In this document: positions 6,523 through 13,497 of the stretch, in pieces
Numbering within the stretch: position 1 is the stretch's first letter
Layout of the letters: every line of letters starts with the position of its first letter
Source of the DNA: Nocardia sp. MH4
GTDB taxonomy: Bacteria; Actinomycetota; Actinomycetes; Mycobacteriales; Mycobacteriaceae
Length of the DNA stretch: 41,322 nucleotides
Direction: 5' to 3'
Assembly (NCBI RefSeq): GCF_019266065.1
Contig: NZ_LPNR01000071.1
Coordinates: 1-41,322 of the forward strand
Notes under the pieces: generated by a model
The model's input: only the letters and a program-made list of their open reading frames with translations
What the model was told of the DNA's origin: nothing
Databases searched by the model: none
Made by a program: the position numbers and the translations under genes

Positions 6523-6920
6523 GCGCCGCCGACGAGCATCACGCGGACGCTCTCGACGCCATCGCCAACGCAAACCTGATCGACCGCGAGGACGTCGTTC
6601 CCCGGGTGCTCATGGGCCTCATATCCGCCGCCCTCGCCATCGAGGCCCGCCTCGGCGAGCTCGTCGAGCAGCAGCGCATCGCGAACGCGCTCAGCGGCAC
6701 CGGCCGTATGGGCGTGTTCGACAGCGACGCCGAGATCGCCCCGGCGCGCGAGGCAGTGCGAAAGCTGCTCGGACTGTCCACCGACTCCGAGGGCGCCGCC
6801 GGGTTTGTGCACATTCCGCCCGGCACTACCCGCGAGCAGATCGAGGAGGCGTTCGCCCGATACGACGCCGTCGTCGCGCGGGCCCGCATGACCGGGCAGG
6901 CGCCCGCCGCGGGCCGATGA
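6519..6920 (+). CDS. Hypothetical helical protein
   Basis: 133 aa from GTG 6519, coupled to recT by GTGA. The product is mostly predicted helix; a Gly/Pro break (HIPPGTTREQIEEAF) separates N- and C-terminal parts. No catalytic motif or known family is recognised. Its position directly after recE/recT suggests an accessory recombination or replication role, without direct evidence. Confidence 0.6.
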   Translation: MSAADEHHADALDAIANANLIDREDVVPRVLMGLISAALAIEARLGELVEQQRIANALSGTGRMGVFDSDAEIAPAREAVRKLLGLSTDSEGAAGFVHIPPGTTREQIEEAFARYDAVVARARMTGQAPAAGR

Positions 6921-6964
6921 CCCACCACCACCGCAACACCAACCACAACAAGGAGAACCGAACC

Positions 6965-7384
6965 ATGCCGAACACCGTCCCAACCGGCGCCGGTCTGCTC
7001 GCGCTGCTCGCCATCCTCGGCGCATTCGAGGCGTCGCAGAACGCACCCGATCACGACGAGACCGCCGACAAGCGGGAGGACGGCACCGCGGCCGAGCAGC
7101 CCGACGAGGCCGGGAACGTGTACCTCCGCCACGCCAGCGACGCCGAGGCCCGCGCGGCGTTCTTCGCCGCGAACCGCCGCGAGATCGAGGACGAGGCCGT
7201 CGCGGTGGTCGCGCTCATGCCGAGCGCCGACGGCGAGCTGCGCGCGCGGGTTCTTCACACCAGCGCGGCGTGCGCGTACGGGCAGGCGCTCTCGCTGCAC
7301 GACGTGGCCGACCGCATCGCGGCCTCGCACGACCCGGCCGCGTGCGCCGCCCGCCGCCGCGCAAAGGCGCACACCCGCAACTGA
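6965..7384 (+). CDS. Hypothetical protein with hydrophobic N-terminus
   Basis: 139 aa. ATG 6965 is chosen because AAGGAG lies about 10 bases upstream. An in-frame ATG at 6917 overlaps the previous stop but has no such site. Residues about 7-21 are hydrophobic (TGAGLLALLAILGAF), possibly a membrane anchor. An acidic stretch and a helical C-terminus with two cysteines follow. Function unknown. Confidence 0.6.
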   Translation: MPNTVPTGAGLLALLAILGAFEASQNAPDHDETADKREDGTAAEQPDEAGNVYLRHASDAEARAAFFAANRREIEDEAVAVVALMPSADGELRARVLHTSAACAYGQALSLHDVADRIAASHDPAACAARRRAKAHTRN

Positions 7385-7394
7385 CCGAGTCGTC

Positions 7395-7422
7395 GCACCG
7401 CGAGGTCCCGGCCGCGCGGTGC
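7395..7422 (+). terminator. Hairpin between early genes
   Basis: GCACCGCG (7395-7402) pairs with CGCGGTGC (7415-7422) over a 12-nt loop. No T tract follows. It could attenuate transcription or expose the AAAGGA ribosome site of the clamp-like gene that starts 20 bases on. Confidence 0.35.
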
Positions 7423-7441
7423 GCTCGACGGAAAGGACGAC

Positions 7442-8197
7442 ATGGGCGAGTCAGTCATGGTCGGTACCGGTGACCTCCGGCAGGCGCTGAGCGCGGTGAG
7501 GGTACACGCGAGCACCGACAAGGAAGACCCCGCGTACCACCGCGTACGCCTGCAACTGGGTCGCCAGCACGTCACCGTGTCGGCGACCGACCGATACACG
7601 GGCGCGCTCGCGATCGTGTCCCTGTGGGGCGACCCGCCCGCCGGCGGGTACAACCTCGCCGCGGTCGAGCTGCTGCCCGACGACATCGCGAAGGTGCTCG
7701 CGATCTTCAAGGGCGGCAAGGGGACCGCGGGCGACGGCGTCTCGCCGGAACAGCTGTTGCGCCTCGAGCTGTTCGACGACCGCCTGCGCATCACCGATTG
7801 CTCGGGAATGATCGACGGCCGCGCGCTACAGATTCCGCGGCTGTCGGCCGACGAGTCCGCGCTCGTGAGCGTCGTGCAGAACATCGAGCAGATGCAACGC
7901 TCGCAGGCACGCGGCCTCGACCAGATGGCCGTGTCCGGACCGTTCATCGCCCGATTCGGCGAGGCCGCCAAGGTCTACGGCGCCGCACTGCAATTCGAGG
8001 GCTACCGGGCCGGGGTGTTCGCCCGGTGCGGCGAGTCGTTCCTCGGCTACTGCGTGGCGCGCGAGCTCGACCGGGACCGGCGCGAGCGGGCCGACACGTT
8101 CTCGCGCGACTGGTCGTATCGCCTGCCCGGTCTGCTCGCCGAGGCGAACACGATCGACGGCAACCTATTCGCCGCGGACGCCGGGCCCGAGCTATGA
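7442..8197 (+). CDS. Sliding-clamp-like (DnaN-like) protein
   Basis: 251 aa. The opening (VGTGDLRQALSAVRVHAS, then RLQLGRQHVTVSATDRYTGALA) follows the DnaN pattern: an early helix, a beta strand, and the AtDry segment. Later TVSATD, LPDDIAKVL and the pattern of short strands with hydrophilic turns continue it. It is shorter than the roughly 370-aa bacterial clamp, so it may have two rather than three clamp subdomains. Such a protein could compete with or replace the host clamp at the phage origin, which is probably just downstream. Ribosome site AAAGGA precedes ATG 7442. The fold assignment is by pattern only. Confidence 0.55.
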   Translation: MGESVMVGTGDLRQALSAVRVHASTDKEDPAYHRVRLQLGRQHVTVSATDRYTGALAIVSLWGDPPAGGYNLAAVELLPDDIAKVLAIFKGGKGTAGDGVSPEQLLRLELFDDRLRITDCSGMIDGRALQIPRLSADESALVSVVQNIEQMQRSQARGLDQMAVSGPFIARFGEAAKVYGAALQFEGYRAGVFARCGESFLGYCVARELDRDRRERADTFSRDWSYRLPGLLAEANTIDGNLFAADAGPEL

Positions 8198-8275
8198 CGG
8201 CCGGGCGCGCCGCGGCGCCCGTCGGCGCCGTCCGTATCGAAACGGGGGCGGCAGTGAACGAGAGGTGGTTACGCC

Positions 8276-8650
8276 GTGGACCCGCTGACGGGCTCGCAGG
8301 TGCGCGAGCTGATGCCCTGCGACTCGTTCGAGTGGCAGCGAATCGTGCGGCGAATCAAGATGCAGACCACGACAAAGCTTGTGGCGCTGCTGATGTCGAC
8401 GTACGCGAACGCCGACGGGTCTCACATCGTTTGCGGTGTAGTGCGGCTCGTCATGGTCACCGATACCAGCAAGGCGACGATCGTCCGGCACCTCGAGCTG
8501 CTGCGCGACATGGGGCTCATCGAGCGCGTGAAGCAGGGCAACCGGCACAGCGGCGACTCGGACGAGTACCGGCTCACGGTGCCGTCGAACGTGCTCGATT
8601 TGCCGATGCTCGACCCCGACGAGGGAACCAAGTCCGGGTCTCGCCGATGA
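8276..8650 (+). CDS. Winged-helix DNA-binding protein, likely replication initiator or regulator
   Basis: 124 aa from GTG 8276, behind GAGAGGTGG. It contains a winged helix: KLVALLMSTYANADG as helix 1, then VTDTSKATIVRHLELLRDMG for the HTH and IERVKQGNRHSGDSDEYRL for the wing. This layout is common in initiators and plasmid/phage regulators. The first iteron overlaps its last codons, and five more plus a DnaA box follow immediately, so the protein is a good candidate to bind them. A purely transcriptional role is the alternative. Confidence 0.75.
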   Translation: MDPLTGSQVRELMPCDSFEWQRIVRRIKMQTTTKLVALLMSTYANADGSHIVCGVVRLVMVTDTSKATIVRHLELLRDMGLIERVKQGNRHSGDSDEYRLTVPSNVLDLPMLDPDEGTKSGSRR

Positions 8651-8834
8651 GTCCCGGAAACGGCGCCCGCGCAACAACTCTGGGTCTCGCCCGTGAGACC
8701 GGGAGTTATCCACAGGCGGCAAGTCTGGGTCTCACGGATGAGACCTGTACGGGTCGGGCCCCGAAAAGTCTGGGTCTCACCGGTGAAAAGTCTGGGTCTC
8801 ACCGGTGGCGAGTCTGGGTCTCACCGGTGAGACA
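8631..8834. repeat. ori: Iteron/palindrome array, candidate replication origin
   Basis: Six copies of a sequence close to TGGGTCTCACCGGTGAGACC begin at about 8635, 8681, 8726, 8771, 8793 and 8815. The inner 18 bp, GGTCTCACCGGTGAGACC, is a perfect palindrome; individual copies keep GGTCTC and vary in the right arm. Start-to-start distances are 46, 45, 45, 22 and 22 bp, so all copies lie near one helical phase. The array follows a winged-helix gene and includes a perfect DnaA box. This is the layout of an iteron origin; an operator cluster is the alternative. Confidence 0.75.
8706..8714 (+). promoter_or_regulatory. DnaA box TTATCCACA
   Basis: Exact match to the consensus DnaA box TTATNCACA, placed between iterons 2 and 3. 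In such a GC-rich sequence a chance match is unlikely. It supports recruitment of host DnaA to this locus. Confidence 0.65.
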
Positions 8835-8872
8835 CCACCAACCCATACCAACCAAGTACCAACCAAACCCGC
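8835..8872 (+). other. Strand-biased CCAACC repeats after the iterons, possible unwinding element
   Basis: The stretch is almost free of G on this strand and repeats TACCAACCAA twice (8847-8856 and 8858-8867), with ACCAACCC before. It is less GC-rich than its surroundings and borders the iteron array, the position of a duplex-unwinding region in iteron origins. The role is inferred. Confidence 0.4.
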
Positions 8873-8927
8873 CGCGTAGCCGACTCCAAACGCAACTCAC
8901 TACGGCCCGAGCGGGGGTGTGGATGAA

Positions 8928-9167
8928 ATGACCCTCGATCGCACCGGCGCACCGCTCGAGCCCGAGGACGACTCGGCGCCCTGGCACGACCCCCGATGCC
9001 GGAACCGCTGGCTCGGCGAGGACGACGAGGGCCGCCCGATCCCGTGCCCCCTGTGCAAGCCCCACACCGCCGGACGCCGCGCCGAAATCGACGAACCGCA
9101 CCCGAGCCTGCGAGCACAGCAGGCGTACGCAGCAGCAGACCGCAAGGAGCAGAACCGTGAACACTGA
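8928..9167 (+). CDS. Small zinc-finger-like protein
   Basis: 79 aa. The central part PWHDPRCRNRWLGEDDEGRP followed by IPCPLCKPH contains Cys/His pairs that could bind zinc. GTG 8919 is in frame, but the GGGGGTGTGG just upstream is better spaced for ATG 8928. It is the first gene after the candidate origin and overlaps the next gene by 11 bases. The function is unknown; a replication accessory is possible. Confidence 0.65.
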   Translation: MTLDRTGAPLEPEDDSAPWHDPRCRNRWLGEDDEGRPIPCPLCKPHTAGRRAEIDEPHPSLRAQQAYAAADRKEQNREH

Positions 9168-9642
9168 AACCCCAAGCCACATCACCGAGGTCACCACCGA
9201 CAAGGGCGTGCTTGTCCGAGTCGGGCAGCTCTACCGCGACCGGCGCGATGACAACGTGCGCACACTGCGCGTCGACGGATTCCTCGGCGAGGGCAAGTTC
9301 GCCAAGGCGGTGTGCACGGTGATTCGCCAGGAGTACCGCGGCATCGTGACGGAACCGATGCGCACCACCGCGCCGAGCCTCACCCGGATCACCGGCCGCG
9401 AATTCGTGCTCGTCGTCGACGACCGGGCACACCTCGCCAGCGTCCTGGCTGCCCACACCGCCGAGACGATCACCGCGACCGACGAGGACGACGGGCTACT
9501 CATCGATTGCGCGTGCGGCGTCGAGATCTACGGCGAGATGTCCGGCGAGCCCGGGACTCAGATCGGCGCCGTACAGGTGCTCATGGCTGCGCACATCGCG
9601 GACGCTGTCGCCGAGGCGACCGGGCAGGACGGCACCCGATGA
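9157..9642 (+). CDS. Hypothetical protein
   Basis: 161 aa from GTG 9157, with CAAGGAGCAG upstream. The N-terminal half is predicted beta-rich (VLVRVGQLYRDRRDDNVRTL; REFVLVVD). The C-terminal half has a CAC pair in LIDCACGVEIYGEMSGE and then a helix. No family is recognised. It is coupled to the next gene by ATGA. Confidence 0.65.
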   Translation: MNTETPSHITEVTTDKGVLVRVGQLYRDRRDDNVRTLRVDGFLGEGKFAKAVCTVIRQEYRGIVTEPMRTTAPSLTRITGREFVLVVDDRAHLASVLAAHTAETITATDEDDGLLIDCACGVEIYGEMSGEPGTQIGAVQVLMAAHIADAVAEATGQDGTR

Positions 9643-10040
9643 GCGCCGTTCGCACGTTCGAGTTCCGGCGCGACCGCGACCTGTCCGGCGTGAGCGGGAC
9701 CGGTGTCGTCGCCGACGGCGTCGTGTTCGACGACGGTACGACCGTCGTGCACTGGCGCGGCGAGCACCGATCAACGGTCGTGTGGCCGTCCGTCGAGGCC
9801 GCCATCGCCGTGCACGGCCACGACGGCGCGACCCGTCTCGTGTACACCGGGTTATCGGCCGTCGCCGTCATGTTCGACCAGATCGCCCAGAACATGCAGG
9901 CCGCCGCCGACCGCAGGACCGGACTCGGTCGACCGCTCACCATCGCCGACTCGATCGCGTTCGTCGACGAGCACGCGATCGAATCGGCCGCCATCGTGCG
10001 CGCCGAGTTCGACGACGAGGACGGGGCCGACCGTGCCTGA
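9639..10040 (+). CDS. Hypothetical protein
   Basis: 133 aa. A beta-rich N-terminal part (SGVSGTGVVADGVVFDDG, then VVHWRGEHRSTVVWPS) reads like a small barrel module common in actinophage early genes. A helical tail follows. No catalytic residues can be named. It is coupled to the gene before (ATGA) and overlapped by the next start. Confidence 0.65.
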   Translation: MSAVRTFEFRRDRDLSGVSGTGVVADGVVFDDGTTVVHWRGEHRSTVVWPSVEAAIAVHGHDGATRLVYTGLSAVAVMFDQIAQNMQAAADRRTGLGRPLTIADSIAFVDEHAIESAAIVRAEFDDEDGADRA

Positions 10041-10323
10041 CATCGACGCCCAGGTCGGGGCCGTGCTCGTCTGGTACATCCCGCAGATCGGCGGACCGAC
10101 ATTCGAGTACCCGGTGCCCGAGCTCGCGACCGCGCACCACGTGCTCGACGCGCTCGGCAAATGCGCGGTGTTCGAGGCCGACAACCGCATTCGGCCCGAC
10201 TTCGCCGACGCGGGCGGCGTGAAGCGGTTCGAGGATTGGGGCGACGGTGACCGCGGTTGGTGCTCGGTCGACGAGCGCGAGGTCGCCGAGGCCGCGAACG
10301 GCAAGGGGGTCGATCGTGGCTGA
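10033..10323 (+). CDS. Hypothetical protein
   Basis: 96 aa from GTG 10033, overlapping the previous gene by 8 bases. VGAVLVWYIPQIGGPTFEYP and GGVKRFEDWGDGDRGWCSVD are its most distinctive segments. The Trp/Asp content suggests a small compact domain. Unknown function; member of the coupled early gene chain. Confidence 0.6.
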   Translation: MPDIDAQVGAVLVWYIPQIGGPTFEYPVPELATAHHVLDALGKCAVFEADNRIRPDFADAGGVKRFEDWGDGDRGWCSVDEREVAEAANGKGVDRG

Positions 10324-10615
10324 CCACACCGCGGCCGAGGTGCTCGCCGCCCTCGACATCGTCACCGGGTTACCCGATACCCGCCGATTGCGTGCCGCGC
10401 TGGCGAGCCTGCGCGACCGCGTCGTCCAGCGCGCCGACCAAGACCGGGCGATCGGCGCGGCGTTCGCAGCCCGCCGACCGGACGAGGCCACCCACGAAGA
10501 GTGGGGCGCGCTCATCCGCGCGGCCGTCGAGGCGACCGGCGCCACCATCACCGAGCCGCCGCCTCGCGCTGTCGAGGCCGCGGACGAGATCACCGAGGAG
10601 GCCGACCGTGCCTGA
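10316..10615 (+). CDS. Hypothetical helical protein
   Basis: 99 aa from GTG 10316, with AAGGGGG upstream and 8 bases of overlap with the previous gene. It is almost wholly helical (VLAALDIVTGLPDTRRLRAA; ALASLRDRVVQRADQDRAIG). No recognised domain. Confidence 0.6.
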   Translation: MADHTAAEVLAALDIVTGLPDTRRLRAALASLRDRVVQRADQDRAIGAAFAARRPDEATHEEWGALIRAAVEATGATITEPPPRAVEAADEITEEADRA

Positions 10616-10988
10616 CCTGACCGACGAGCAACTGGCGCGTCTGGCCGTCCAGCCCTACCAGCCGGGCCGCGACACCACCGCGCGACTCGCTACCGAGCTG
10701 CTCGCCCGCCGCCGGGCCGAGCACGCGCGCCGGATCGAGACCGACGAGCAACTGCACGCCGTGATGCCCGGCGTTGTGGTCCGGGCGAAAGACGGAACGA
10801 TCGCCGCGCGGTTCGACTACGAGCTCGGCGTCGTTTTCGGCTACGGCGAGCCGTTCCCGTGGCGCTCGTTGCACGCGCCCGCGCTGATCCTGTTCGACCC
10901 GGCGGCGACCCAGTGCGCGCACGGCTACAACCTGACCGACTCGTGCCCCGGGTGCGATGCCGACACCGAGGAGGCGACTCGTGATTGA
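10608..10988 (+). CDS. Hypothetical protein with C-terminal Cys/His cluster
   Basis: 126 aa from GTG 10608. A helical N-terminus (LTDEQLARLAVQ; TTARLATELLARRRAEH) precedes a beta-rich middle. The C-terminus, CAHGYNLTDSCPGCD, has one Cys-His and one CxxC pair, a plausible zinc knuckle. It overlaps the esterase gene by 8 bases. Function unknown. Confidence 0.65.
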   Translation: MPDLTDEQLARLAVQPYQPGRDTTARLATELLARRRAEHARRIETDEQLHAVMPGVVVRAKDGTIAARFDYELGVVFGYGEPFPWRSLHAPALILFDPAATQCAHGYNLTDSCPGCDADTEEATRD

Positions 10989-11715
10989 CGTTCTGATCCT
11001 GCCCGGCACCGGCCACGGCCGGAACGCCGACGGCATCTCGCGCGCGTTCGCCGACTCGCTCGACCCGGCCCGATTCGCGCCAAGGATCGTGCAGTACCCG
11101 GCCGAGTACGGCAACCCGCGTCCGTACGCCGAATCGCGCATCATCGGCCGGTGGGCGCTGCTCGACCACATCGTCGGGTACAGGCCGTTCGTCCTCGCCG
11201 GGTACTCGCAGGGCGCCGGCATCGCGGGCGACCTCGCCGTCGAGATCGTCCAGCACATGCCCGGCGTGATGGCCGACCACCTCGTCGGATGCGCCCTGAT
11301 CGCCGACCCGTACCGGCCGATGCTCGCCGGTACGCCGCACCGGCCACCCGCGTCCGGATACGGCATCGCCGGACAGCGCCCCGTGCCCGGTCCCGCATGG
11401 TGGGCCGCGGCCGACGGCGACCCGATCACGGCCCTACCGGCGGGCAACCCGTTGCGTTCGGTGGCCGACCTGTCCGAGTGGTGGTCGCTCGCGGGCCCGG
11501 CCGAGGTGGCGCGCTGGGGCGAGGACATCGTCGAGAAGTGCCGCACGGGCACGCTGCAACGGTGGTGGTCACCCGCGAACTGGCGTAGCTGGGCGGGCGC
11601 GATGGCGTTCGCCCGCGGCTACCTGTGGGACGGGCGGCACACCACGGACTACCTCACGCACGGGCACGTCCAGGCGCTCGCGGACACCGTGAACCGGGAG
11701 GTCGGCCGTGGGTAG
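10981..11715 (+). CDS. LysB-like alpha/beta hydrolase (candidate mycolyl-arabinogalactan esterase)
   Basis: 244 aa, no signal peptide. The nucleophile elbow GYSQGAG places Ser76; the likely triad partners are Asp147 in ADGDPI and His227 or His229 in THGHVQ. The layout (early strand VLILPGTG, GYSQG, late Asp, terminal His, Trp-rich C-terminal part) matches the cutinase-like fold of LysB enzymes, which cut mycolic acids from arabinogalactan at lysis in mycolata phages. It is oddly placed, about 21 kb from the amidase and holin and inside the early operon. A serine esterase with another substrate remains possible. Confidence 0.7.
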   Translation: MIDVLILPGTGHGRNADGISRAFADSLDPARFAPRIVQYPAEYGNPRPYAESRIIGRWALLDHIVGYRPFVLAGYSQGAGIAGDLAVEIVQHMPGVMADHLVGCALIADPYRPMLAGTPHRPPASGYGIAGQRPVPGPAWWAAADGDPITALPAGNPLRSVADLSEWWSLAGPAEVARWGEDIVEKCRTGTLQRWWSPANWRSWAGAMAFARGYLWDGRHTTDYLTHGHVQALADTVNREVGRG

Positions 11716-11944
11716 CAAGCTGGCCGATTCCCTGCTCGTCGAGTGCGTGCTGCCCGGGTGCCGTACCCCGGTCGTCACGGTCGGCGAGCCGTGCGACGGG
11801 TGCGTCGAGGCGTTCGGGCCGATGCTCGTCTGCGATCCGGGCGCGCCCCGCATGACCGCCGACGAGATCGCCGAGCGCGACCGCTCAGTTCACAACGTCT
11901 ACGTCTGGCAAGCCATGAAACGACAGGAGTCCGAACGTGGCTGA
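11708..11944 (+). CDS. Small zinc-ribbon-like protein
   Basis: 78 aa from GTG 11708, overlapping the esterase by 8 bases. Cys13, Cys18, Cys29 and Cys32 form a CxxxxC...CxxC set consistent with a zinc ribbon. The rest is helical (MTADEIAERDRSVHNVYVWQ). No known family; possibly a nucleic-acid or protein adaptor. Confidence 0.65.
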   Translation: MGSKLADSLLVECVLPGCRTPVVTVGEPCDGCVEAFGPMLVCDPGAPRMTADEIAERDRSVHNVYVWQAMKRQESERG

Positions 11945-12638
11945 CTACTCCGAATTGATCGCCGCGGCCCGCGAGTACGCCGAGGTTGCATGGGACAAGC
12001 CGCGCGAGCTGCTGCTCGCCCTGGCCGACGCCGTCGAGGCGGTGAAGCGTGCGGGCGACGCCGAGCTCGTCGCGCGCGACCGGGAGCACCTACAGATCGA
12101 GGACCGCTGGAAGCGCCAGCGTGCCGAGATGGCGCGCCAGCTCGACGAGCTGCGGCACGCCCAGCGTCCGGCCGGGTACGTGCTCGGGTGGGTCGCGCCC
12201 GGCGCCACCCTGCCCGTACTCGACACGAGCGAGGGCCTGCGCACCGAGCTCGGCGACGCCCTGGCCGACCTCGCCGAGGCATCGCCACAGGACCCGCGGG
12301 TGCGCTGGGCCGTCTACGGCCTGCACGAGCTCCGCGGCGACATCACGGCGACCGCCTCGCCGGACCGGCCACCCGCCGAGATCGTCACAGCCGAGTTCGA
12401 GACGATCCTGAACGTGTTCCTCGACGGGTTCGGCACCGGTGCGGCATCGGCGCTCGGCAAGGTCAAACCCGACGCGCCGGGCGAGCTCATCGACCAGGCG
12501 TCGCGGGCTCTGCTCGAGCGGGTGAAGGTCGACCCGATCGCCGTCGAGGGGCTCCGCGATCACGTTCGCCGGCGACTTGCGGGCGATGTCGACAACCGGA
12601 CCACCGAGATTCCGGTGTGGACGGGGAACGACGAATGA
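11937..12638 (+). CDS. Hypothetical coiled-coil protein
   Basis: 233 aa from GTG 11937, with ACAGGAG upstream. Residues about 30-80 are a charged coiled coil (LVARDREHLQIEDRWKRQRA). The remainder is helical without recognised motifs. It overlaps rusA by 4 bases and probably shares its mRNA. Confidence 0.65.
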   Translation: MADYSELIAAAREYAEVAWDKPRELLLALADAVEAVKRAGDAELVARDREHLQIEDRWKRQRAEMARQLDELRHAQRPAGYVLGWVAPGATLPVLDTSEGLRTELGDALADLAEASPQDPRVRWAVYGLHELRGDITATASPDRPPAEIVTAEFETILNVFLDGFGTGAASALGKVKPDAPGELIDQASRALLERVKVDPIAVEGLRDHVRRRLAGDVDNRTTEIPVWTGNDE

Positions 12639-13089
12639 CGCCCGTCACCGGCGGATACGCCGTGATCGCTGGCCCGGTCGGCGACCGGCTGTTCGTGCCG
12701 GGCGCGCCGGTGCCGCAGGGCAGCAAGTCGTACAAGGGCAAGAACCGCGCCGGTCGCGCGATCCTCGTCGAGTCCGCGATCGGCTGCACCCGTGGCGCGA
12801 GCGGATCGCATGGGCCGCGCACGAGTACGGCTGGCGCCCGGCCGACGGCCCGTTCGCCGTGGACTGTGAGTTCGTGCTGCCCCGGCCGGTCCGCACGCCG
12901 AAATCGCGCACGCCCCCGGCGATCAAGAAACCGGACGGCGACAAGCTGCTGCGCGCGGTGCTCGACGCGCTCACCGGCGTTGCGTGGGTCGACGACTCGC
13001 AGGTCACCGACGCCCGCGCCCGCAAGCGTCTGGCCGAGCTCGACGCGCCACCCGGTGTGTACATCGCCATCACGCGATTGGAGGTCTGA
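12635..13089 (+). pseudogene. rusA: RusA-family Holliday junction resolvase, split by an apparent -1 frameshift
   Basis: The N-terminal part from ATG 12635 (FVPGAPVPQGSKSYKGKNRA) and the downstream part (LHPWRERIAWAAHEYG, RPVRTPKSRTPPAIKKPDGD) are two halves of one RusA-like enzyme in different frames. The catalytic region is intact: KPDGDKLLRAVLDAL and VAWVDDSQVTDAR carry the three expected acidic residues. The frame changes near 12779-12784, consistent with loss of one base. No slippery heptamer is present, so a mutation or sequencing error is likelier than programmed shifting. Restored, the protein would be about 150 aa, close to the family length. RusA would resolve branched DNA from phage recombination or replication. 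Confidence 0.75.
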
Positions 13090-13092
13090 TCG

Positions 13093-13497
13093 ATGAACCG
13101 CGGTCACGCCGTCGAGGCGCTCACGTACGACGAGCTCGCCGCCGTCATGGCGTGGGCAAATCCGTTCGGCGAGCTCGTGCAACGCGCGCCCGAACCGGTG
13201 CCGCTCGTGCGTCCATACGTGAGCCGAGGCCGGGTGAGCCTCGCCCCCGAGCTGTCATGGTGGGACCGGCTCACATGGGGCGCGGCCGTGTTCGCCGTGC
13301 GCAACCCCGACCGGCCGGTCTACCGGCTCTCCGTGCGCGATCGGTTGTGGTGCTACATCGCCGCCGAGTCCGCGGCGGCGTGGTCGCTGCCCGACGACCC
13401 GCTCGACCCGGCCGGACGGTACGACCTGCGCCGCGATCGGTTCCGGTCGATACCGCCCATTGACGACCCGGCGCTACGCCTACCGGGGCGCCGATGA
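13093..13497 (+). CDS. Hypothetical protein
   Basis: 134 aa, ATG 13093 just after rusA with GGAGGTCTGATCG upstream. Trp-rich middle (SWWDRLTWGAAVFAVRNPDR; RLWCYIAAESAAAW). No signal peptide and no clear transmembrane helix. No family recognised. It overlaps the next gene by 4 bases. Confidence 0.65.
   Translation: MNRGHAVEALTYDELAAVMAWANPFGELVQRAPEPVPLVRPYVSRGRVSLAPELSWWDRLTWGAAVFAVRNPDRPVYRLSVRDRLWCYIAAESAAAWSLPDDPLDPAGRYDLRRDRFRSIPPIDDPALRLPGRR

Noticed and set aside
8422..8802. Leftward frame with repeated GETQ segments across the iterons
   Set aside because: The repeats come from the palindromic iteron DNA; the frame crosses the winged-helix gene in antisense and has no ribosome site.
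8631..8834. CRISPR array
   Set aside because: Repeats are palindromic with almost no spacer, two fall at 45-bp steps, and there are no cas genes.
7624..8931. Long rightward Arg-rich frame through the clamp and initiator genes
   Set aside because: Its sequence is a frame-shifted shadow of the real genes, rich in Arg and Ala, with no domain.
12770..12790. Programmed frameshift in rusA
   Set aside because: The junction lacks an X XXY YYZ heptamer and rusA is not known to use recoding; a base loss explains it better.
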